Source of the DNA: an uncultured Oscillibacter sp.
GTDB lineage: Bacteria > Bacillota > Clostridia > Oscillospirales > Oscillospiraceae
DNA length: 64,000 nucleotides
Direction: 5' to 3'
Assembly: GCA_910586735.1 (NCBI GenBank)
Contig: CAJUJW010000003.1
Coordinates: 6,145-70,144, forward strand
Position 1 is the first letter of the stretch, and each line of letters opens with the position of its first letter. Made by a program: the position numbers and the translations under genes. The notes below the pieces were generated by a model. The model saw only the letters and a list, made by a program, of their open reading frames with translations. It searched no databases and was not told the origin of the DNA. Below are positions 8,113 through 17,155 of this stretch, piece by piece.

Positions 8113-9507
8113 TCAGAAGTCGGCGCTGCCGACAGTACGCGGGTGCGGCAGCACATCCCGGATGTTGCTCACGCCGGTGAGATACATCACCAGCCGCTCA
8201 AACCCCAGGCCGAAGCCCGCGTGGCGGCAGCTTCCGTACCGCCGCAGATCGCAGTACCACCAGTAGTCCTCGGGCTTCATGCCCAGCTCCTTAATCCGGG
8301 CCTCCAGAATCTCCAGCCGCTCCTCGCGCTGGCTACCGCCGATGATCTCCCCGATGCCGGGCACCAGGCAGTCCGCCGCGGCCACGGTCTTCCCGTCGTC
8401 GTTCAGCCGCATGTAGAACGCCTTGATCTCCTTGGGGTAGTCCGTGACGAACACCGGGCGCTTGAAGACCTGCTCGGTCAGATACCGCTCGTGCTCCGTC
8501 TGGAGGTCGCAGCCCCAGTAGACCTTGTAGTCAAACTTGTCGTTGTTCTTCTCCAGGATGGACACCGCCTCGGTGTAGCTCACCCGGCCAAAGTCCGAGG
8601 AGGCCACGTGCTCCAGCCGCTCCTTGAGTCCCTTGTCCACAAAGCTATTGAAGAAGTTGATCTCGTCCGGGCACCGTTCCATGACCTTTTGGATGGCGTA
8701 CTTAATCATGGCCTCCGCCACGTCCATGTCCCCCGCCAGGTCGCAGAAGGCCATCTCCGGCTCAATCATCCAGAACTCGGCGGCGTGGCGCTGGGTGTTG
8801 GAGTTCTCCGCCCGGAAGGTGGGCCCGAAGGTGTACACGTCGCCGAAGGCCATGGCGAAGTTCTCCGCGTTCAGCTGGCCGGAGACCGTCAGGTTGGCGG
8901 GCTTGCCGAAGAAGTCCTGGGAGAAGTCCACCTTGCCGTCCTCGGTCCGGGGGGGATTCTCGGGGTCCAGGGTGGTGACCCGGAACATCTCCCCGGCGCC
9001 CTCGCAGTCGCTGGCGGTGATGATGGGGGTGTGGACGTAGACGAAGCCCCGGCTCTGGAAGAACTCATGAATGGCAAAGGCGGCGGCGCTGCGCACCCGG
9101 AAAGCGGCGGAGAACAGGTTGGTCCTGGGCCGCAGGTGCTGGATGGTCCGCAGGTACTCCACGGTATGCCGCTTCTTCTGGAGAGGGTAGTCCGGCGTGG
9201 AGGGCCCCTCCACCTGGATTTCGGTGGCTTTCAGCTCCAGGGGCTGCTTGGCCTCCGGGGTGAGGACCACGGCGCCCGTGACGATGAGGGCGGCGCCCAC
9301 GTTCTGGGCGGCGATGTCCCTGTAGTTCTCCAGGGTCCCGGCCTCCATGACCACCTGGAGGTTTTTGAGGCAGGAGCCGTCGTTGAGCTCAATGAAGCCG
9401 AAGTTTTTCATGTCCCGGATAGTGCGGGCCCAGCCGCCGACGGTGATCGACTGCCCGTCGAGGGAGTCTTTGCCGGCGAAGACCGCCGCGATTTTCGTGT
9501 AGGTCAT
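8113..9507 (-). CDS. asnS: Asparaginyl-tRNA synthetase
   Basis: 464 aa. Class II, subclass b: N-terminal OB fold (VGGWARTIRDMKNFGFIEL), motif 2 FRAENSNTQRHAAEF and motif 3 GLGFERLVMYLTG. Charges tRNA-Asn. The frame extends to a GTG at 9516, but the AGGTGA overlapping that GTG is correctly spaced as the ribosome site for the ATG at 9507, so MTYTKIAAVF is preferred. It has its own promoter (9547-9574) behind rlmH. Confidence 0.96.
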   Translation of the reverse strand: MTYTKIAAVFAGKDSLDGQSITVGGWARTIRDMKNFGFIELNDGSCLKNLQVVMEAGTLENYRDIAAQNVGAALIVTGAVVLTPEAKQPLELKATEIQVEGPSTPDYPLQKKRHTVEYLRTIQHLRPRTNLFSAAFRVRSAAAFAIHEFFQSRGFVYVHTPIITASDCEGAGEMFRVTTLDPENPPRTEDGKVDFSQDFFGKPANLTVSGQLNAENFAMAFGDVYTFGPTFRAENSNTQRHAAEFWMIEPEMAFCDLAGDMDVAEAMIKYAIQKVMERCPDEINFFNSFVDKGLKERLEHVASSDFGRVSYTEAVSILEKNNDKFDYKVYWGCDLQTEHERYLTEQVFKRPVFVTDYPKEIKAFYMRLNDDGKTVAAADCLVPGIGEIIGGSQREERLEILEARIKELGMKPEDYWWYCDLRRYGSCRHAGFGLGFERLVMYLTGVSNIRDVLPHPRTVGSADF

Positions 9508-9546
9508 GTTGTTCACCTGATTTCTATGATTTCATATGGATGATAC

Positions 9547-9574
9547 ATTATACCATAAATTCCCCCTTTTGCAA
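9547..9574 (-). promoter_or_regulatory. Sigma-A promoter of asnS
   Basis: On the minus strand: -35 TTGCAA (9574-9569), 16-bp spacer, -10 TATAAT (9552-9547), 40 bp before the start codon. A GC-rich CCCCTT/AAGGGG hairpin overlaps the -35 and may end the rlmH transcript. No T-box leader is visible. Confidence 0.8.
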
Positions 9575-9579
9575 GGGGC

Positions 9580-10062
9580 TCACTTGTGATACCTGGTTCC
9601 GGCGTTAATTTGATACGCCCGATAGATCTGCTCCAGCAGCATCACCCGCGCCAGGTGGTGCGGAAACGTCATCCTCGACATGGAGAGTTTCTCCGCCGCC
9701 TCGGCCTTGAGGGATTCATGAATCCCGAAGGACCCCCCCATGAGGAACACAACCCGGCTCTCCCCCCGGTTGGCCCAGCGGGCCAAAAGCCCCGCCAGGT
9801 CTTCGCTGGAGCGCTCCCGCCCCTCCACGCACAGGGCCGCCAGCGTGGCCGACGGCGGCAGCTTCCCCCGGATGGCCGACGCCTCCCGCGCCAGGGCCGC
9901 CTCAATCTGGGCCGGGGACGGGTCCTCCGGCAGACGCTCCTCGGGCAGCTCCACCACGTCCAGCTTGCAGTATCGGCTCAGCCGCTTTTGATACTCCGCC
10001 GCCGCCCCGGCGTAAAACCGCTCCTTCAGCTTCCCCACGCACAGAAGGGTTATCCGCTGCAT
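9580..10062 (-). CDS. rlmH: 23S rRNA (pseudouridine1915-N3)-methyltransferase RlmH
   Basis: 160 aa, the exact family length. SPOUT fold: VVFLMGGSFGIHES (SAM-binding knot), LSMSRMTFPHHLARVMLLEQ and the C-terminal AYQINAGTRYHK are diagnostic. Methylates the 23S helix 69 loop. It overlaps the end of walJ by 13 bp, so it is coupled; in B. subtilis rlmH also lies near walJ. Confidence 0.97.
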   Translation of the reverse strand: MQRITLLCVGKLKERFYAGAAAEYQKRLSRYCKLDVVELPEERLPEDPSPAQIEAALAREASAIRGKLPPSATLAALCVEGRERSSEDLAGLLARWANRGESRVVFLMGGSFGIHESLKAEAAEKLSMSRMTFPHHLARVMLLEQIYRAYQINAGTRYHK

Positions 10063-10844
10063 ACCGCGCCTCCCTCCAGCACATAGGCCCCGCTGAGGCG
10101 GTCCCTGGGGGCGGCGGAGAGCCGGGGGCTGAGCCCGGCGGCGCGCAGGGCCGTCTCCACCGCCCGGAGGGCCATGGCGGGGCTGTTGTTCTCCTGGCTC
10201 AGGTGGGCCAGGACAATCTCCCGGGCCCCGGCCCTGGCCAGGGTGACGGCAAAGGCGGCGGCGGCCTCGTTGCTCAGGTGTCCGCCGGGGCCCAGGATGC
10301 GCTCCTTTAGAAAATAGGGATAGGGCCCGCTGCGGACGGCCTCCACGTCGTGATTGGCCTCCAGGGCCGCCAGGGCCACGCCGGGGAGAACCGCCTCCGC
10401 CTCCGGCGTCACCACGCCGCTGTCCGTCAGCAGGCCGAAGCCCCCGTCGGGGGTGTCGAACCGGTAGCCCAGGGCGCCGGGGGAGTCGTGGGAGGTGGGG
10501 AAGGGGGTGACGGCGCAGTCTCCCACGAAAAAGGTCCCCGCCGCCTCCCGCAGGCGGTCCTCCAGCAGGACCAGGCGGCGCAGCAGGTCCCGGCCCGCCG
10601 GGGCCGAGGCGTAGACGGGGCAGTCCGTGCGCTTGAGCAGGGTCTGGAGCCCGGCGATGTGGTCCGCGTGGGTGTGTGTGATGAGGACGGCGTCCAGGTC
10701 CCCCAGGGTCAGCCCCAGGTCCTGGAGCCCCCGGCCGATGCGGCGGCAGGAGACGCCCGCGTCCACCAGAACGCGCCCGCCCTCCCAGCGCAGAAGCAGC
10801 GCGTTCCCGGAGGAGCCGCTGGCCAGGGTATGTACGGTGGTCAC
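10050..10844 (-). CDS. walJ: WalJ/YycJ-type metallo-beta-lactamase-fold hydrolase
   Basis: 264 aa. Metal site HTHADH in ITHTHADHIAGL (about residues 56-67), further His in SHDSPGALGYRFD and in ANHDVE, and a terminal LAHLSQENNSP. These match WalJ (YycJ), an exonuclease-like MBL protein affecting mismatch repair and division coordination in Gram-positives. Position between the wal genes and rlmH supports it. Its ATG overlaps the stop of the TfoX-C gene (ATGA). Confidence 0.9.
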   Translation of the reverse strand: MTTVHTLASGSSGNALLLRWEGGRVLVDAGVSCRRIGRGLQDLGLTLGDLDAVLITHTHADHIAGLQTLLKRTDCPVYASAPAGRDLLRRLVLLEDRLREAAGTFFVGDCAVTPFPTSHDSPGALGYRFDTPDGGFGLLTDSGVVTPEAEAVLPGVALAALEANHDVEAVRSGPYPYFLKERILGPGGHLSNEAAAAFAVTLARAGAREIVLAHLSQENNSPAMALRAVETALRAAGLSPRLSAAPRDRLSGAYVLEGGAVCSG

Positions 10845-11116
10845 AGGGCCGGGCCTCCTTTACCGTTCAAATAGTCGCTGAATTCCTTCAGGTCCGCCTT
10901 GACCTCCGTGGGCAGGGCGTTGAAATCCACGCCCCGGACGGCGCCCTCCAGGGCGTAGAGGTGGACCAGGCAGACGCCCGGGTACAGGGCTTTCAGGCGG
11001 AAAAAGGTGTCCTTGGCCCCGGCCTCCAGAAGCTCCTCCGGGGCGCGGATGCCCGCCGCCGTCAGCTTCCGGGCCATCTCCGGGCCGATGTTTCGCATGC
11101 TTGTCAAATCCGGCAT
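10841..11116 (-). CDS. TfoX C-terminal-domain protein
   Basis: 91 aa from ATG at 11116. MRNIGPEMARKLTAAGI followed by ALYPGVCLVHLYALEGAVRG matches the TfoX_C helix-hairpin-helix-like domain. The TfoX N-terminal domain is absent; stand-alone C domains are common in Clostridia and of unknown role. Four-base overlap with walJ (ATGA) and 11 bp after the GNAT gene indicate one operon. The frame is open much further upstream but that part is antisense shadow of the GNAT gene frame. Confidence 0.88.
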   Translation of the reverse strand: MPDLTSMRNIGPEMARKLTAAGIRAPEELLEAGAKDTFFRLKALYPGVCLVHLYALEGAVRGVDFNALPTEVKADLKEFSDYLNGKGGPAL

Positions 11117-11127
11117 AGCGCCCTCCG

Positions 11128-11568
11128 TCACAGTTTCATGTACAAAAGCGGGTAGGGCCCGCCCTGCTCGTCGGTCTCCGTCCGCTTGTAGACGCGGAAG
11201 CCCATGTGCTCGCAAAAGCCCCGGGCCTGGGGATTTTGCTCGTTGACTGCCAGCTCGCTGACCCCGTAACGGTCCATTCCGTATTGGAACAGTTTCCTGC
11301 CAAGACCCTTCCCCCGCGCCTCCGGCGAGAGAAACAGCATCTCCAGTTTCTGCCCTTCCACGCCCATGAACCCGGCCGGAATGCCCGGGTGCTCCTCCGC
11401 GATTACCAGGCGGGGTACATCGTTCAGCGCCTGGGGTGCGTATGCCTTGATGATTTCGACTTCGCTGTTGGACAAGAACAGGTGAGTGGCCCTTACGGAC
11501 CTCTCCCATATTTCCGTCAGGCGGGTGGTGAATTCTGGCGTCCTGGTTTCTGGCTCGTAAATCCGCAT
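11128..11568 (-). CDS. GNAT family N-acetyltransferase
   Basis: 146 aa. Acetyl-CoA site LFLSPEARGKGLGRKL (R/Q-x-x-G-x-G/A) near 75-90, then ELAVNEQNPQARGFCEHMGF. The opening RLTEIWERSVRATHLFL resembles the E. coli YjaB/YiaC kind. Substrate unknown. First gene of the GNAT-tfoXC-walJ-rlmH group, separated from murA by a terminator. Confidence 0.9.
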   Translation of the reverse strand: MRIYEPETRTPEFTTRLTEIWERSVRATHLFLSNSEVEIIKAYAPQALNDVPRLVIAEEHPGIPAGFMGVEGQKLEMLFLSPEARGKGLGRKLFQYGMDRYGVSELAVNEQNPQARGFCEHMGFRVYKRTETDEQGGPYPLLYMKL

Positions 11569-11583
11569 AGGTCCCCCTCCGTG

Positions 11584-11617
11584 AAAAACGGGAGACGGAA
11601 AGCCCTCCCGTCTCCCG
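11584..11617 (-). terminator. Terminator of murA
   Basis: Minus strand: CGGGAGACGG / CCGTCTCCCG arms (11617-11608 and 11598-11589) followed by TTTTT. It separates murA from the GNAT gene. Confidence 0.88.
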
Positions 11618-11631
11618 GCAAATTTCCAATG

Positions 11632-12927
11632 TCAGCCCAAGCGCAGACGCCGCGCGTCCTCCGGCTCGTCCACGGCCCGGATGTTGGCCCCCAGGCCCCG
11701 CAGCTTCTCCACCAGATTCTCATAGCCCCGCTCAATGTAGTGTACGCAGGAAATCTCGCTCTCCCCCCTGGCGGCCAGGGCGGCGATGACCAGGGCGGCC
11801 CCCGCCCGGAGGTCCGACGCCTGAATGGGCGCGCCCACCAGATGGTCCACGCCCTCCACCACGGCGGTCTTGTCGTCCACCTGGATGTTGGCCCCCATGC
11901 GCCGGAGCTCGTCCACATAGCGGTAGCGGCTGGACCAGACGCTCTCCGTCACCAGGGAAATCCCCTGGGCCAGGGAGAGGACCGTGGTGATCTGGGGCTG
12001 CATGTCCGTGGGGAAGCCGGGATAGGGCAGGGTCTTGATGTTGGCCCGGCGCAGCGGCCCGTTCCGGCGGACCAGCAGGGTGTCCTCGTGCTCCTCCACC
12101 TCCACGCCGCACTCCAGGAGCTTGGCGGTGATGCAGTCCATGTGTTTCGGTATGATGTTCTTGACCAGAATCTGCCCGCCCGCGGCGGCGGCGGCGGCCA
12201 TGTAGGTGCCCGCCTCAATCTGGTCGGGAATGATGGCGTAGCTGCCGCCCCGGAGGCGGTCCACGCCCCGGATCTTGATGGTGTCGGTGCCCGCGCCCCG
12301 GATGTTGGCCCCCATGGAGTTGAGGAAGTTGGCCAGGTCCACGATGTGGGGCTCCTTGGCGGCGTTTTCAATGACCGTCCGGCCCTCCGCCATGACGGCG
12401 GCCATCATGATGTTCATGGTGGCCCCCACGGAGACCACGTCCAGGTAGATGCTGGTGCCCCTCAGGGATCCCTCTCCGGCGGTGGCCCGGATGAAGCCGC
12501 CCTCCACCGCCACGGTGGCCCCCAGGGCGTTGAAGCCCTTCATATGCTGGTCGATGGGCCGGACGCCGCCGAAGTTGCAGCCCCCCGGCAGGGCCACCTC
12601 CGCCTGGCCGAAGCGGCCAAGGAGGGCCCCGATAAAGTAGGTGGACGCCCGGATGCGCCGGGCCAGGTCATAGGGGGTGCGGGTGGAGTGAATGTGACGG
12701 CAGTCCACCTCCACGGTGTGGCGGTCGATGCTGCGGACCCCGGCCCCCAGCTGCTCCAGAATGCTGAGGCACAGCGTCACGTCGGAAATCTGGGGGATGT
12801 TCTCAATGCGGCAGACCCCGTCCACCAGCAGCGCGGCGGGGATGATGGCGACGGCGGCGTTTTTCGCGCCGCTGATTTCCACCTCTCCGAACAGGGGCGT
12901 TCCGCCCTGTACAATATATTTCGTCAA
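11632..12927 (-). CDS. murA: UDP-N-acetylglucosamine 1-carboxyvinyltransferase
   Basis: 431 aa starting at TTG 12927, which has AGAGGAAC at good spacing; an in-frame GTG at 12963 lacks a convincing ribosome site. MurA commits UDP-GlcNAc to peptidoglycan with PEP. Seen: SGAKNAAVAIIPA (residue K about 22), RRIRASTYFIGALLGRFG, and LPGGCNFGGVRPIDQH with the PEP-binding, fosfomycin-target Cys. Full family length. It has its own promoter and terminator between yycI and the walJ group. Confidence 0.95.
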   Translation of the reverse strand: MTKYIVQGGTPLFGEVEISGAKNAAVAIIPAALLVDGVCRIENIPQISDVTLCLSILEQLGAGVRSIDRHTVEVDCRHIHSTRTPYDLARRIRASTYFIGALLGRFGQAEVALPGGCNFGGVRPIDQHMKGFNALGATVAVEGGFIRATAGEGSLRGTSIYLDVVSVGATMNIMMAAVMAEGRTVIENAAKEPHIVDLANFLNSMGANIRGAGTDTIKIRGVDRLRGGSYAIIPDQIEAGTYMAAAAAAGGQILVKNIIPKHMDCITAKLLECGVEVEEHEDTLLVRRNGPLRRANIKTLPYPGFPTDMQPQITTVLSLAQGISLVTESVWSSRYRYVDELRRMGANIQVDDKTAVVEGVDHLVGAPIQASDLRAGAALVIAALAARGESEISCVHYIERGYENLVEKLRGLGANIRAVDEPEDARRLRLG

Positions 12928-13066
12928 AATATAAGTTCCTCTCTTCAAGCAACATTTGGCCACGCCGGACCCCCGGAAAAGGGCACAGGGACAGTTTGCC
13001 CGGCTGGCGGCGCTTCATACCCGCCGTGGGAGGCGGGGAGGTAAATTCTTCTTTACAGACTTTAAT

Positions 13067-13095
13067 ATCATAGCACAGGAGGCGGGAAAATGCAA
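13067..13095 (-). promoter_or_regulatory. Promoter of murA
   Basis: Minus strand: TTGCAT (13095-13090), 17-bp spacer, TATGAT (13072-13067). It predicts an untranslated leader of about 130 nt before the TTG start. Confidence 0.75.
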
Positions 13096-13177
13096 ACCTT
13101 TCCTTTGGTAGATTTCCATAATGTTTTGTCGAAAACCGGATTTCTCTTCCACAGGGGCTGAGAAATTGCTGGAAATT

Positions 13178-14020
13178 TCAGGATGCGGCGGACGCCGCCT
13201 CCCCTGCCCGGACGCCTCCGGCGGTGACGGCGCCGGTGCGGCAGCTGACGTAATAGTCCTCCGTGTCGGTGACGATGCGCCACACCGGGACCAGGGTCAT
13301 GGCGGCCCCGGCGTTCTGGAGCTCATAGCAGAGCAGTGTCTCCGTCACCGTGGAGACCACCACGGCGCTCTCCCGGCGCAGGCGCTGGAAGGCCACCAGG
13401 GCCCCGGCGGCGGAGAGGGGCTCCTCTGCGGCGGCGGGCGTCCCGCTCTTGGGCAGCAGAGTCCCCCCCACGGAGGTCAGCACGCCCTCTTCCACGGTGA
13501 AGGTGACGGCGCAGTTCACCACCGGCAGCTTGTCGTAGACGGCGGCGGCGGTGAAGACGCCGCTTCCCTCCCCGTCCAGGCGGATGCTTGGCGGGGCGAA
13601 GGAAAAGGCGCGGCAGAAGTCCAGGCAGAAGTCCGGCACGCCGTCCCCCTCCGCCAGGGTCCCGCTGGCCTCAAAGCCGCCGCTGGAGCGGAACAGGGCC
13701 TCCCCCGCCGCCCCGGCGTAGTGGTAGATGCCGCCCCCCTGGTCGGAGGAGGACAGAGCCTCCCCCAGGAGGAAGGCGGCGGCCTGCTCCTCCAGGGTGG
13801 TGTCCCTGGCCAGGGTGACGCTCTCCGGCGGGGCGTCCTGGGAGATGGCCTCCGGGTCCAGGGTCATGCCGTCCTCCTGGAAGAGGGCCACCAGCTGTTC
13901 CGCCGTCCGGCGGAAGGCGTCCCGCTCCGCCGTCCGGCGCTGGGCCAGGGAGAAGAGCAGGAAGCCGTTGAGCAGGAGCAGGATCAATATGATGATGTTC
14001 TTCAAGCGGAAGCGGTCCAT
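13178..14020 (-). CDS. yycI: YycI-like WalK regulatory protein
   Basis: 280 aa from ATG 14020 with GGAGG. One transmembrane segment right after the start (about 8-25: NIIILILLLLNGFLLFSL), then an extracellular domain with YycI-like repeats. In B. subtilis YycH and YycI form a membrane complex controlling WalK. Similarity is weak by eye; the call leans on topology and on being the fourth gene of walR-walK-yycH-yycI. Confidence 0.8.
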   Translation of the reverse strand: MDRFRLKNIIILILLLLNGFLLFSLAQRRTAERDAFRRTAEQLVALFQEDGMTLDPEAISQDAPPESVTLARDTTLEEQAAAFLLGEALSSSDQGGGIYHYAGAAGEALFRSSGGFEASGTLAEGDGVPDFCLDFCRAFSFAPPSIRLDGEGSGVFTAAAVYDKLPVVNCAVTFTVEEGVLTSVGGTLLPKSGTPAAAEEPLSAAGALVAFQRLRRESAVVVSTVTETLLCYELQNAGAAMTLVPVWRIVTDTEDYYVSCRTGAVTAGGVRAGEAASAAS

Positions 14021-14033
14021 GGGGGCCTCCTTT

Positions 14034-15308
14034 TCAATCTGACACCCAGCAGGCCCGGCACTCCCCGCCCCGCTCCACATAGCCGATGGAAAGCTCCTTT
14101 CCCGGGTCCTCGGCGGCCACGGCCAGGGCCTGGGCCAGGGGCAGCAATAACGAGGTCTCCCCCGACAGGGTATACTGCCGGAAGCGCAGGGTCAGGGCGG
14201 TGACGGCGGACCCGGTGAGGGTGACTTCCGCGGCGTAGCCCCCGTCCTGGAACCGGACGGGCACGCCCCCGGCCTGATAGCCGAAGCGGAGCACGGTGAC
14301 GTTCCCGCTGCGGCGGACGCTCTGGAGCCAGAGCCGGGCCTCGCCGGAGACGGGGGACAGCAGTCCCCCCAGCAGGGCCCCGGCCCCCAGGGCGGCCTCC
14401 CGGGCCGTGGGGGTCTCCCCGGCGGATTTCACCCGGAGGCTGGGGTCGTCCCCGCTCTGATAGCGGACGCTGTTGTCCGGCCGGATGCGCAATGTCCGGT
14501 CACCGTCCATAATGAGCTCGGTGCCGTTGGACTCCGTGTGCCGGGTGCGGCTGCGGGGGTTGAAGCCCAGGATGGAGAGGAGCCAGTCCGTCCCCCCCGC
14601 CAGGGGGTCCCCCACGGCGAAGGCGGGCAGCTCCGGCGTCTGCCCCGGCAGGAGGGAGCAGGGGTCCAGGACCCTGGCGGGGCTGTCCCCGGCGGCGTCC
14701 ATGGCAAAGGAGGCGTCCCCCAGCTCATAGCGGCTGATGACCTGCTCCAAGCTGTCGGTGGAGACGGCGGTGCCCGCCCGGAAGCAGTTCTCCCCCCCGT
14801 CCCAGAGGTAGAGGCTGACGCCGCCGTCCCTGGCGGCAATCACCAGGCGGCGGGCGGACAGGTCCTCCCTGGGGGAGACCTCCTCCCCGCCCCCCAGCAG
14901 TCCCGCCAGCACGGACAGAGGCAGGGGCTCCAGAAAGTCGTAGTACAGAGAGGGCCCCTCCAGGGCCCGGAGGAAGTCCGCCCTGGAACAGGCGGCGTAG
15001 TCCCTGGCGGAGCCCAGGGCCTCCAGCAGACGGCGGCCCAGGGCCTCGGCAAAGCCGCTGTCCCCGGTGTCGTGGGCCACGCCGCCGTACCGGCCGTAGT
15101 CCCCGGTGACGGCCACCCGCACCGGGGCGGTGAGGTCCGCCGCCGGGGCGGCGGAGGGACTGGGGCCCGAGGCCGCCGCCGTCTCCCCGGCGGACAGGTT
15201 CAGGCTGATGAGCTGCGTCCTGGCGAAGAGCATGACCGCCGACAGGGACAAAAGGGTGATGACGATGTTCTGGACCAGGTTTCTCCGGCTCCGGCGCTGG
15301 TTCCCCAT
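14034..15308 (-). CDS. yycH: YycH-like WalK regulatory protein
   Basis: 424 aa. Basic N-terminus (NQRRSRRN), single transmembrane helix about 11-30, then a large extracellular region. LSILGFNPRSRTRHTESNGT fits YycH (KLFGDPSYVRKY-type region). It follows walK by 3 bp and precedes yycI by 13 bp. Expected role: membrane partner restraining or activating WalK. Confidence 0.82.
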   Translation of the reverse strand: MGNQRRSRRNLVQNIVITLLSLSAVMLFARTQLISLNLSAGETAAASGPSPSAAPAADLTAPVRVAVTGDYGRYGGVAHDTGDSGFAEALGRRLLEALGSARDYAACSRADFLRALEGPSLYYDFLEPLPLSVLAGLLGGGEEVSPREDLSARRLVIAARDGGVSLYLWDGGENCFRAGTAVSTDSLEQVISRYELGDASFAMDAAGDSPARVLDPCSLLPGQTPELPAFAVGDPLAGGTDWLLSILGFNPRSRTRHTESNGTELIMDGDRTLRIRPDNSVRYQSGDDPSLRVKSAGETPTAREAALGAGALLGGLLSPVSGEARLWLQSVRRSGNVTVLRFGYQAGGVPVRFQDGGYAAEVTLTGSAVTALTLRFRQYTLSGETSLLLPLAQALAVAAEDPGKELSIGYVERGGECRACWVSD

Positions 15309-15311
15309 GGC

Positions 15312-17120
15312 TCAGCCCTCCAGTTTCCCGCCCCGGCCCTGGGCGATGGGCAGGGTCATGCGGATGGTGGTGCCCGGCCCCTCATGGGGGACCAGGGCGA
15401 TGACGCCGCGGTGCCGCTGGACGATCTCCCGGGCGATGGAGAGCCCCAGACCCGTGCCGCCGGACTCCCGGGACCGGGCCTTGTCCACCCGGTAGAACCG
15501 GTCGAAGATGCGCTCCTTGTCCTTCTCCGGGATGCCGATGCCGTCGTCCCAGACCTCCATCCAGACGGTGTCGTCCTCCTCGCACCCGGCGCAGACCCGG
15601 ATGTGCCCCCCGTCGGGGGTGTATTTGATGGCGTTTCCGATGATGTTCATCATCACCTGCTCCAGCCGGGACCGGTCCCCCACAATGAGGGGCAGGTGGC
15701 TCAAATCGGCGCAGGTGAGCTCGTGGCCCCGCTGCTGGGCGTTCAGGGCGCTGGAGCGGACCACGCTTTGAATGGCCTCGGCAAAGGGGAAGCGGGAGAG
15801 GACCAGCTCGGCGTCCCCCCGGTCCAGCCGGGAGAGGGTGAGGAGGTCCTGGACGATGTGGGTCATGCGGTCCGTCTCGGTGATGATGATGTCCAGGAAG
15901 CCGTTGGCCATGGCCTGGGGGATGTCCCCCTCCGCGTCCCGGAGGGTCTCGGCGTAGGTGCGGACGTTGGTGAGGGGGGTGCGGAGCTCGTGGGAGACGT
16001 TGGCCACGAACTCCTTGCGCCGCTCCTCGTTGCGGTGCTGCTCCGTCACGTCGTGAAGGACGATGAGCACGCCGCCCCGCTCCCGGTCAGAGAAGGGGGC
16101 GAGATAGACCTCCAGGGTCTTGTCCCCGGCCTCCAGCTCTCCCTCGGCGAAGCCGGGCCGCTGGAGGGCCAGCATCTCCTGAAAGGGGTAGAGGGCGCCG
16201 AAGAGCTCGTCATAGGTGCAGTCCGGCCCCACGGGGCGCTGGAGCATGGTGTTGGCGGCGGGGTTGCAGTGGATGAGTTTCCCGTCGTGGGAGAAGGCCA
16301 CCACGCCGTCGGTCATGTGGAGAAAGAGGGTGTCCAGCTTGTTCCGCTCGTTCTCCACGGCGGCCAGGGTGGCCTGGAGCACCCCGGCCATCTCGTTGAA
16401 GGTGCCCGTGAGGATGCCGATCTCGTCGGTGGACTCCACGGGCAGGGCGGTTCCGAAGTCCCCGGCGGCCATGCGCTCGGCCCCGGCGGTGAGCTTCTCG
16501 ATGGGGTCCACCATGGTCTTGGAGAGGAGGAAGCTCAAAAGCACGGAGATGAGCAGACCGATGACCAGCGCCTGCATGATGATCTGGAACAGCTGGCTGT
16601 TGAGCCCGGAGACGGTGTCCCGGGCGTCCAGGATATAGATGATGAAGGCGTTGTCTCCCCCGAAGATGGGGATAGCGGCGTCCATGAAGTCGGCGGTGAT
16701 GTCGCTGACATCGCCGATTCCCGTCTCGTCCCTGCGGAGGACGGCGTTCCGGGCGGTCAGGAGGTTGGGGCTCTGCTCTCTGGGCATGACGCTCTCGGCG
16801 GCGGAGCCGTTGAGGTAGGCCCCGGTCTCCCCGTCCAGGACGAAGTAGTTCCGGGAGCGGTAATCGATGCCCAGCTTGCCGGCGGTGAGCTCCATCATAT
16901 CGTGGACCCGGTCGGCCCCGTCCTCCTGGGCGGCCTCCCCCCGGAGGGAGGCGACGAACTCCCGCTGGTCGGCGCCGAAGACGCTGTCGATCTGCTCATA
17001 GAAGGTATTGGTGAAGAAGTTGGAGACGTTGATGGTCAGGAAGGCCCCCACCACCGCCATCAGGGAGGTGATCAGCAGGAGCAGAATCAGCGTCAGCTTC
17101 ATGTGCAGGCTGCGAAACAC
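15312..17120 (-). CDS. walK: Sensor histidine kinase WalK
   Basis: 602 aa. Transmembrane helices near 8-29 and 178-200 flank an extracellular sensor domain; then HAMP (about 200-255), PAS (about 265-350), HisKA with FVANVSHELRTPLTNV (phospho-His near 376), and HATPase with N-box NIIGNAIKYTP, G1 DDGIGIPEKD and G2 GTGLGLSIAREIV. This is the WalK/VicK layout; it adjusts cell-wall hydrolase expression with WalR. It lies 35 bp after walR and 3 bp before yycH. Confidence 0.95.
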   Translation of the reverse strand: MFRSLHMKLTLILLLLITSLMAVVGAFLTINVSNFFTNTFYEQIDSVFGADQREFVASLRGEAAQEDGADRVHDMMELTAGKLGIDYRSRNYFVLDGETGAYLNGSAAESVMPREQSPNLLTARNAVLRRDETGIGDVSDITADFMDAAIPIFGGDNAFIIYILDARDTVSGLNSQLFQIIMQALVIGLLISVLLSFLLSKTMVDPIEKLTAGAERMAAGDFGTALPVESTDEIGILTGTFNEMAGVLQATLAAVENERNKLDTLFLHMTDGVVAFSHDGKLIHCNPAANTMLQRPVGPDCTYDELFGALYPFQEMLALQRPGFAEGELEAGDKTLEVYLAPFSDRERGGVLIVLHDVTEQHRNEERRKEFVANVSHELRTPLTNVRTYAETLRDAEGDIPQAMANGFLDIIITETDRMTHIVQDLLTLSRLDRGDAELVLSRFPFAEAIQSVVRSSALNAQQRGHELTCADLSHLPLIVGDRSRLEQVMMNIIGNAIKYTPDGGHIRVCAGCEEDDTVWMEVWDDGIGIPEKDKERIFDRFYRVDKARSRESGGTGLGLSIAREIVQRHRGVIALVPHEGPGTTIRMTLPIAQGRGGKLEG

Positions 17121-17155
17121 GGCGGTGCCCCCTTTCTAAACAATTCGGCTTCCCC

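Noticed and set aside
9516..9579. T-box riboswitch before asnS
   Set aside because: The 63-bp interval is too short and has no T-box (TGGNACCGCG-type) or specifier stem; a simple promoter is present.
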